64,000 bases of DNA from Phytomonas francai (Eukaryota; Euglenozoa; Kinetoplastea; Trypanosomatida; Trypanosomatidae): assembly GCA_001766655.1 (NCBI GenBank), contig MJCC01000011.1, forward strand, positions 122,017 to 186,016, in the 5' to 3' direction. Of the stretch, positions 59,290 to 64,000 are shown piece after piece. Made by a program: the position numbers and the translations under genes. Position 1 is the first letter of the stretch; every line of letters starts with the position of its first letter. The notes beneath the pieces are model-generated. The model searched no databases. It saw only the letters and a list, made by a program, of their open reading frames with translations, and was not told the origin of the DNA.

Positions 59290-60337
59290 ACTAGGTATAG
59301 AAATCGAAAGTGACATAGGTTTAATAAAGGTTCCATTCGTTCATCCTTTCGTTACCTTCTTCATCTTTATCCCTTTTGCAAGATAAAATTGACTTGCATG
59401 ACAAATACGTTATATATGCATATAATATTTTTTCAAATGCGAGAAATACCTTTAGTTCATTTTTTTTCCCTTCGCTGTGAATCTTGCATCGTTTCTTTTT
59501 ATTAAAAATATATATGATGAGAGCGCTTTCTTCCTCCAAATTTGTTTATTCTCCTGAAATCCTGTCGACAATGTAATTGATTTTCCTATGTACTCTTTTT
59601 TCAAGTTTGAGTTTTCGGTTATCTGAAAATGTTCATCTGCAAAAGGTTTCCTTTGTCTTATCGTGTGACGGCAAAGGATTCCGAGGCTTCTTGGAGCATT
59701 TTTCGAAAATTTATGCGTTTCTTCGGCGCAAAAGAGAGAAATGAAATAATATATTGTTTCAATGGGTAACTCCTAGAGTCGATAATTTACACCGCCTATT
59801 TTAATTCTTTTCCGTACGTATGCCATGATTTGGTAAAAGAACTATGATTCAATTGAGGTTTCACTTGGATTGTTGGGAATATGGTTTGATTCCTTTCCCT
59901 AATGTAGCATTTTTATCATGTTCTCATTTGTTACCACTTAGTTTTGTTTGCTTATTTTTTATATTTTTAAGTTCTAACACGAATATATATCTTTATATTT
60001 TTCGTTCCGTTGTTGGAATATACATGTATGCATAGAGTTATCATTGTGTTGTTGTACTGTGAAAATGTCGATGTTTTATTCTCACGGTTATTTGTATATA
60101 TACATATATGCTGCAGAGTTCCCAAATATTAGCAATTTCTTCAAACAGTCAACATATTGTGTTTTCAAACAATCTTTAACCCCATCTCTACTCTTCCTTT
60201 TAATTAGGGTAGCTTTATATATATTTTCATAAAGGTATTTACTTATTGCTTTATTTCATTTCTTTTTCAGGGTTTAAACGTATAGTAATATTTGTAGCAA
60301 TAGTAATTAAACTCATTTTAGCGGTTTGGAATAGAAG
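59290..60337. other. Spacer CEP104 / kinesin-14
   Basis: About 1.05 kb, AT-rich, with many T-tracts. Three hydrophobic frames of 60-72 codons look like translation of T-rich DNA. No gene or RNA seen. Confidence 0.5.
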
Positions 60338-62836
60338 ATGCAATTATTTCACCCTACCTCGTATTCTAGGGCGAACAAATCAGATCCTATTTCTGATGAA
60401 ATTTTTGAGCTTATTCGACTATGGGTAAAAAGCAAGAATCCTGATGGGGACCAACAGACAGCCCTTAAGCTTATCGAGCACATTCGGAAGGGAAACGGAG
60501 AAACGGTACTGGAAATAATGAAGGAAAACTTAAGACATGTTTCTCCATTAGTCCAGCTTCAGATTTTGTCCTTGATGGACAAATGCGTTCATAACAGTGG
60601 CCCTTATTTTGTTGTACTTCTTGCATCGGAAAAATGGACTGAAAGGCTCTTTAGGATAGCCAAAACCACTCAATTTTCACAAGTGCGTGATAAAATTATC
60701 ATAATGACTATTATGTGGTACAAACGGCACCACACGAAGGGCCATGAGCGACTTCTACATCGCTTCGCAAATAGCAAGGTTCTTGGAGCCCCGTACCGTG
60801 ATCTTGAAAAAGATATTGAGGACAAGGCTATGTCTCCACGCAACCTGCAGCCGACACAAAATGAGTCTATGCAAAATTTCGACAATGTCAACGTCAACCC
60901 TAACTACATCATACATAATGAAGAAGCTATGATTTTGGCGTTTCAGGGTGATTTAGCGTCGTTGGAGTATGGTCTTGAGCATCCTCAGATTTTGGAGAAC
61001 AGTGACATTGCTCAAACATGCCGGAAAAATAAACAGCAGTGCATGCGAATGCTGGAGTCGGGTATCCACGAGCGCATCGCAGGAGAGCTTATGTCGTTGA
61101 TAGAAGGATTTTCTGTAATGTTAGAACTTTACGAGGCTATGACAGGTGTGGATCTTGGTGAGGGTGAGGCTGCAAGACAGCGTGCAGTTGAAGATCTTGC
61201 TGAACCTGATAGTGATGATGACGAGCACCAACGCCGTATCCGCCAGAAAGTTGGTGTAAACGCTATGACTTCTGCTCAAGTTATGGTAAATGCCCATCAG
61301 GAGCTGGAACAAGTTCACGAGCGCGAGCGTGCTGAAACGCAGGAACTGCGACGGCAGTACGAAGACTTGCGCCGCGATTACGAACAGCTTCAAAATAAGT
61401 ACAGAGATGCGAAGGCCAAAAACAGAGAAAGTGTCGCCTTTTTGAATGAATATGCGGAGCGTGTCGACATCCTGGAGAAGGGAGCCGCGGGTGCCAGCGC
61501 TTTAGGATCGGTGCCAGCGGTTTCATCTGCACCTGCGAGCCCACAGCTTTCCAAGGCGCAGATTTCTTTTATGCGTGATTGCGCACAGACCATTAGGCGT
61601 GACTTACGGAAATTAAAGGAGCAGTGCAGTATTGATATCACGAGGGAGTGCCAGGTTTACTCAGGCCAGCTGCTTAGTGTTTTGGGTTCAATTATGCAGG
61701 CATCTGAAAAAGACCGTTCAGTGAATCAGAAGGCATTGGAGTGGACACAGGAATTGTACAAGAAGGAGATGAAGCTGCGTAAGCAATACTACAATACGAT
61801 TCAGGAATTAAAGGGTAGCATTCGTGTGTACTGTCGTGTGCGTCCGATGTTGCTTAAGGAGACCCAATGCGGCTACACTGATATCATGAACTACCCTGTT
61901 ACAGGTGAGCTAGGGTTTATTGATTCCTCTGGTCGTCCGAAACTCTTTGAGTTTGACGAAGTATACCCACCAGATGCATCGCAGTCCAAAGTATTCGAGG
62001 ACACCTCACCACTTATTGATAGCGTTGTGGATGGCTACAATGTGTGTATCTTTGCTTATGGGCAGACAGGTAGTGGAAAGACGTACACAATGGGTGGTGA
62101 TGGTGGTGATGCAAAGGGCATTAACGCGCGTGCACTTGAGCGACTTTTTACGATCATTGATGAGAGAAAAGAAACCGAGGTATCGACTGTGCATGTTTCT
62201 GTGCTAGAAATTTACTGTGAGCAGATTCGTGACTTGCTTGTAAGCCGAAATGAAGCAGCTGGTGTTACCTACGAAGTCAAACAAGGCGGCTCTTATGGCA
62301 CCTACGTGACGAATCTAAAAGAGGTAACCGTGGTTTCTGCAAACGAAATTGATAACATCATGCAAAAAGCATCCAGAAACCGTAGCGAGGGAACAACAAA
62401 CATGAACGAATATTCATCACGCTCACACATGATTTTATATGTAATTGTGCGCACTACCAACAGGCAAACCAATATGCAGAGCTACGGTAAGCTTTCTCTT
62501 GTTGATCTTGCTGGTAGTGAGCGGCTGGAGAAAAGTGGTGCAGAGGGTCAGCTGATGAAAGAGGCTGTGTCCATCAACAAGTCCTTGTCTTCATTGGGTG
62601 ACGTGATTTCCGGTTTAGCCAACAACAACAAGCATATACCTTTCCGAAACTCAATCCTTACTTATTTACTCCAGGACTCCATGGCAGGACAGGCCAAAGT
62701 ATTGATGTTTGTATGTGTTAGTCCAGCAAGCTACAATGCTAGTGAATCTGGTAGTTCTCTTATGTTTGCTTCCCGTGCTCGTGGTGTGGAGTTTGGCACG
62801 ATTAAGAGGAACGCGGCTGTGGAAAAAAGAACATAG
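60338..62836 (+). CDS. Kinesin-14 with N-terminal VHS and GAT-like domains
   Basis: An 832-aa protein, ATG at 60338. Residues about 10-150 form a VHS domain (NPDGDQQTALKLIEHIRKGN, LQILSLMDKCVHNSGPYFV, FSQVRDKIIIMTIMWY). Residues about 190-270 resemble a GAT domain (ENSDIAQTCRKNKQQCMRML ... LIEGFSVMLELYEAMTG). A coiled coil follows (about 315-380 and 405-490), then a C-terminal motor: neck-to-motor junction ELKGSIRVYCRVRP (490-503), P-loop GQTGSGKT (575-582), NEYSSRSH and LVDLAGSE. A C-terminal motor means minus-end-directed kinesin-14. VHS/GAT modules bind endosomal cargo, ubiquitin or clathrin, so it is a candidate vesicle motor. It resembles trypanosome KIFC1-type C-terminal kinesins reported on acidocalcisome-like organelles, but I am not certain it is that gene. 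Confidence 0.82.
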   Translation: MQLFHPTSYSRANKSDPISDEIFELIRLWVKSKNPDGDQQTALKLIEHIRKGNGETVLEIMKENLRHVSPLVQLQILSLMDKCVHNSGPYFVVLLASEKWTERLFRIAKTTQFSQVRDKIIIMTIMWYKRHHTKGHERLLHRFANSKVLGAPYRDLEKDIEDKAMSPRNLQPTQNESMQNFDNVNVNPNYIIHNEEAMILAFQGDLASLEYGLEHPQILENSDIAQTCRKNKQQCMRMLESGIHERIAGELMSLIEGFSVMLELYEAMTGVDLGEGEAARQRAVEDLAEPDSDDDEHQRRIRQKVGVNAMTSAQVMVNAHQELEQVHERERAETQELRRQYEDLRRDYEQLQNKYRDAKAKNRESVAFLNEYAERVDILEKGAAGASALGSVPAVSSAPASPQLSKAQISFMRDCAQTIRRDLRKLKEQCSIDITRECQVYSGQLLSVLGSIMQASEKDRSVNQKALEWTQELYKKEMKLRKQYYNTIQELKGSIRVYCRVRPMLLKETQCGYTDIMNYPVTGELGFIDSSGRPKLFEFDEVYPPDASQSKVFEDTSPLIDSVVDGYNVCIFAYGQTGSGKTYTMGGDGGDAKGINARALERLFTIIDERKETEVSTVHVSVLEIYCEQIRDLLVSRNEAAGVTYEVKQGGSYGTYVTNLKEVTVVSANEIDNIMQKASRNRSEGTTNMNEYSSRSHMILYVIVRTTNRQTNMQSYGKLSLVDLAGSERLEKSGAEGQLMKEAVSINKSLSSLGDVISGLANNNKHIPFRNSILTYLLQDSMAGQAKVLMFVCVSPASYNASESGSSLMFASRARGVEFGTIKRNAAVEKRT

Positions 62837-63887
62837 GAAGAGCGTAAGATATGCTTGCATAAGAAGGGTAATTAGCCACTTTTATTAGGATCCTTTTTGT
62901 CTACTTTTACGTTCTCAAGAGAGTGGATATGACTATAGGATTTTAAATCGATAAGTTTCAAAGAAACTTCACCACATATATAATAACATTTTTATAATAT
63001 CCAACCTTTCTGAAAAGAGAATACATACCTATTAGAGTGCTGTAGTAAAGTGGAGAGTAATACTAAATTCATACAAAATGAAACTTTTGAATTTGAGGAA
63101 AGCATATGTAAAAACTGATGCACTTATTTTATAGTGTATTAATAGGTATTAGCGCCTCGATTCCATATACTACAACCATTTCAGATACAGCTATAAGATA
63201 GCTGAGTTAGTACAAATAATTCGCGTGATTAAGGGTAGCGAATTTTTTCCCCCTTTTGATTTCTGTCTTTAATTAAAAATGTTTTTATTAGTTTATTTTT
63301 ATTTCGATATAACCGGTGTTCATGTGCAATTTCATAGTTGCAATAGGTGTAATCCGTTTCCCATTGGCATTTATTTATGGACTTCGCTTATATTCAGCAG
63401 CAGTAGGAAAAGAATACAAATAAATTCAGTAAAAAATAGGACTCCTAGACGATTCTGCCTTCGAATTATTTTATATATATGTATATATATATATTATTTG
63501 TGCTTATAGAATAAAATCTTTTTCAGGCAGTGTTTTCTGATGATGATGACTGAACAAGCATATTAGCTTTTGCGTATTTTAATTGACATTTACAGTTCAA
63601 CTAATGTACATTCAATTAATATTTATGTCGAAGGATATATAGATGTCAATATCTTGTTCAGTATCTTTTTTTTTATTTCCTTCCTTTATTGTATAGCCTA
63701 GCAGTTTTACCATCGGGTGTCCATTTTGTACGGGCATTCGTTCCTTATTGGTCATAAAGACGACGAAAGAGCGTTTAGAAACCCAAATTTATCATATATT
63801 TGTTCTGAATATACAGAGGATAAAAAATTGTTCAAGCATAGATTTATAGCTTTTTTTGTCTACTACTGCCTGTAATAAACCTTTTTA
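62837..63887. other. Spacer kinesin-14 / right-edge gene
   Basis: About 1.05 kb, AT-rich, with TATATATGTATATATATATAT near 63473-63493. No gene seen. Confidence 0.5.
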
Positions 63888-64000
63888 ATGGAAGCTAACC
63901 GTAATCCACCAAGGAAATGGAATAGTAGATACATATCGACTCGTGCATCAGAATACCGAGGAGGAATTGATAGCAGTGGTATAAGAGGTCATGATCATCT
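63888..64000 (+). CDS. Start of an unidentified gene, cut by window edge
   Basis: An ATG at 63888 opens a frame that runs 37 codons to the window end without a stop: MEANRNPPRKWNSRYISTRA, then SEYRGGIDSSGIRGHDH. The composition is polar and basic, unlike the surrounding AT-rich spacer, and a T-rich tract with AG options lies 20-60 bases upstream. This is probably the N terminus of the next plus-cluster gene. The family is unknown. Confidence 0.5.
   Translation, partial: MEANRNPPRKWNSRYISTRASEYRGGIDSSGIRGHDH

Overview
The window reads as nuclear DNA of a flagellated kinetoplastid, most likely a trypanosomatid. Four lines of sequence evidence agree. Genes are intron-less and packed into long same-strand clusters that switch direction only twice. 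The protein set is kinetoplastid in character: CRK1, a 451-aa alpha- and a 443-aa beta-tubulin side by side, a PEX13.1-type glycosomal peroxin with a YG-rich N terminus and a C-terminal TKL, and a polyglutamine RNA-granule-like protein. An ingi/L1Tc-clade non-LTR retroposon is present, with the clade's conserved 5' hallmark. A tRNA pair sits exactly where two clusters converge. UAA, UAG and UGA all behave as stops. Coding GC is moderate and intergenic DNA is very AT-rich. I cannot name the species.

Layout. (1) 1-4393, plus strand: the end of RPS23, CRK1, CCT4. (2) 4.4-5.5 kb: convergent strand-switch region with tRNA-Val(AAC) and tRNA-Glu(CTC). (3) 5.5-10.7 kb: a rearranged patch at the edge of the tubulin locus, made of a TFIIIC Tau95-like reading frame without a start, an unidentified GC-rich coding fragment, a 3'-truncated retroposon (copy A), an orphan retroposon tail and a broken alpha-tubulin 5' end. 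(4) 10.9-41.3 kb, minus strand: alpha- and beta-tubulin, Qc-SNARE, polyQ protein, RPS2, PEX13.1, a J-protein, an HPD-less membrane J-like protein, fibrillarin, clathrin light chain, Qa-SNARE, derlin, a kinase/CAP-Gly protein, a STE11-type kinase, PA2G4/EBP1, a decayed gene, an RCK/MOK-type kinase, MBF1, ADP/ATP carrier, and a CrtC-like lipocalin/isoprenyl-diphosphate-synthase fusion. (5) 41.3-51.8 kb: divergent strand-switch region, AT-rich and gene-free apart from a longer retroposon copy (copy B). (6) 51.8-64.0 kb, plus strand: LYR-domain mitochondrial protein, GNL3-like degenerate GTPase, CEP104, VHS/GAT/kinesin-14, and the first codons of an unidentified gene at the right edge.

How it works together. 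Divergent regions in kinetoplastids start RNA polymerase II polycistronic transcription in both directions, and convergent regions with tRNA genes end it. The 41.3-51.8 kb region is therefore the likely promoter for both the 36-kb minus cluster and the right-hand plus cluster. Neighbouring genes are not pathway operons, although several share themes: endomembrane traffic (two SNAREs, clathrin light chain, derlin), cytoskeleton and flagellum (tubulins, CEP104, RCK kinase, kinesin-14, CAP-Gly kinase) and ribosome biogenesis (RPS2, RPS23, fibrillarin, GNL3-like).

The most unusual items are the lipocalin/prenyltransferase fusion, the hidden decayed gene at about 33.4-34.3 kb, the two retroposon copies sharing the same frame breaks with an HDV-ribozyme-like 5' end, and the 10.5-kb divergent region, which is a candidate transcription start domain or centromere. 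A 10-base assembly gap at 12630-12639 means the tubulin locus may be collapsed.
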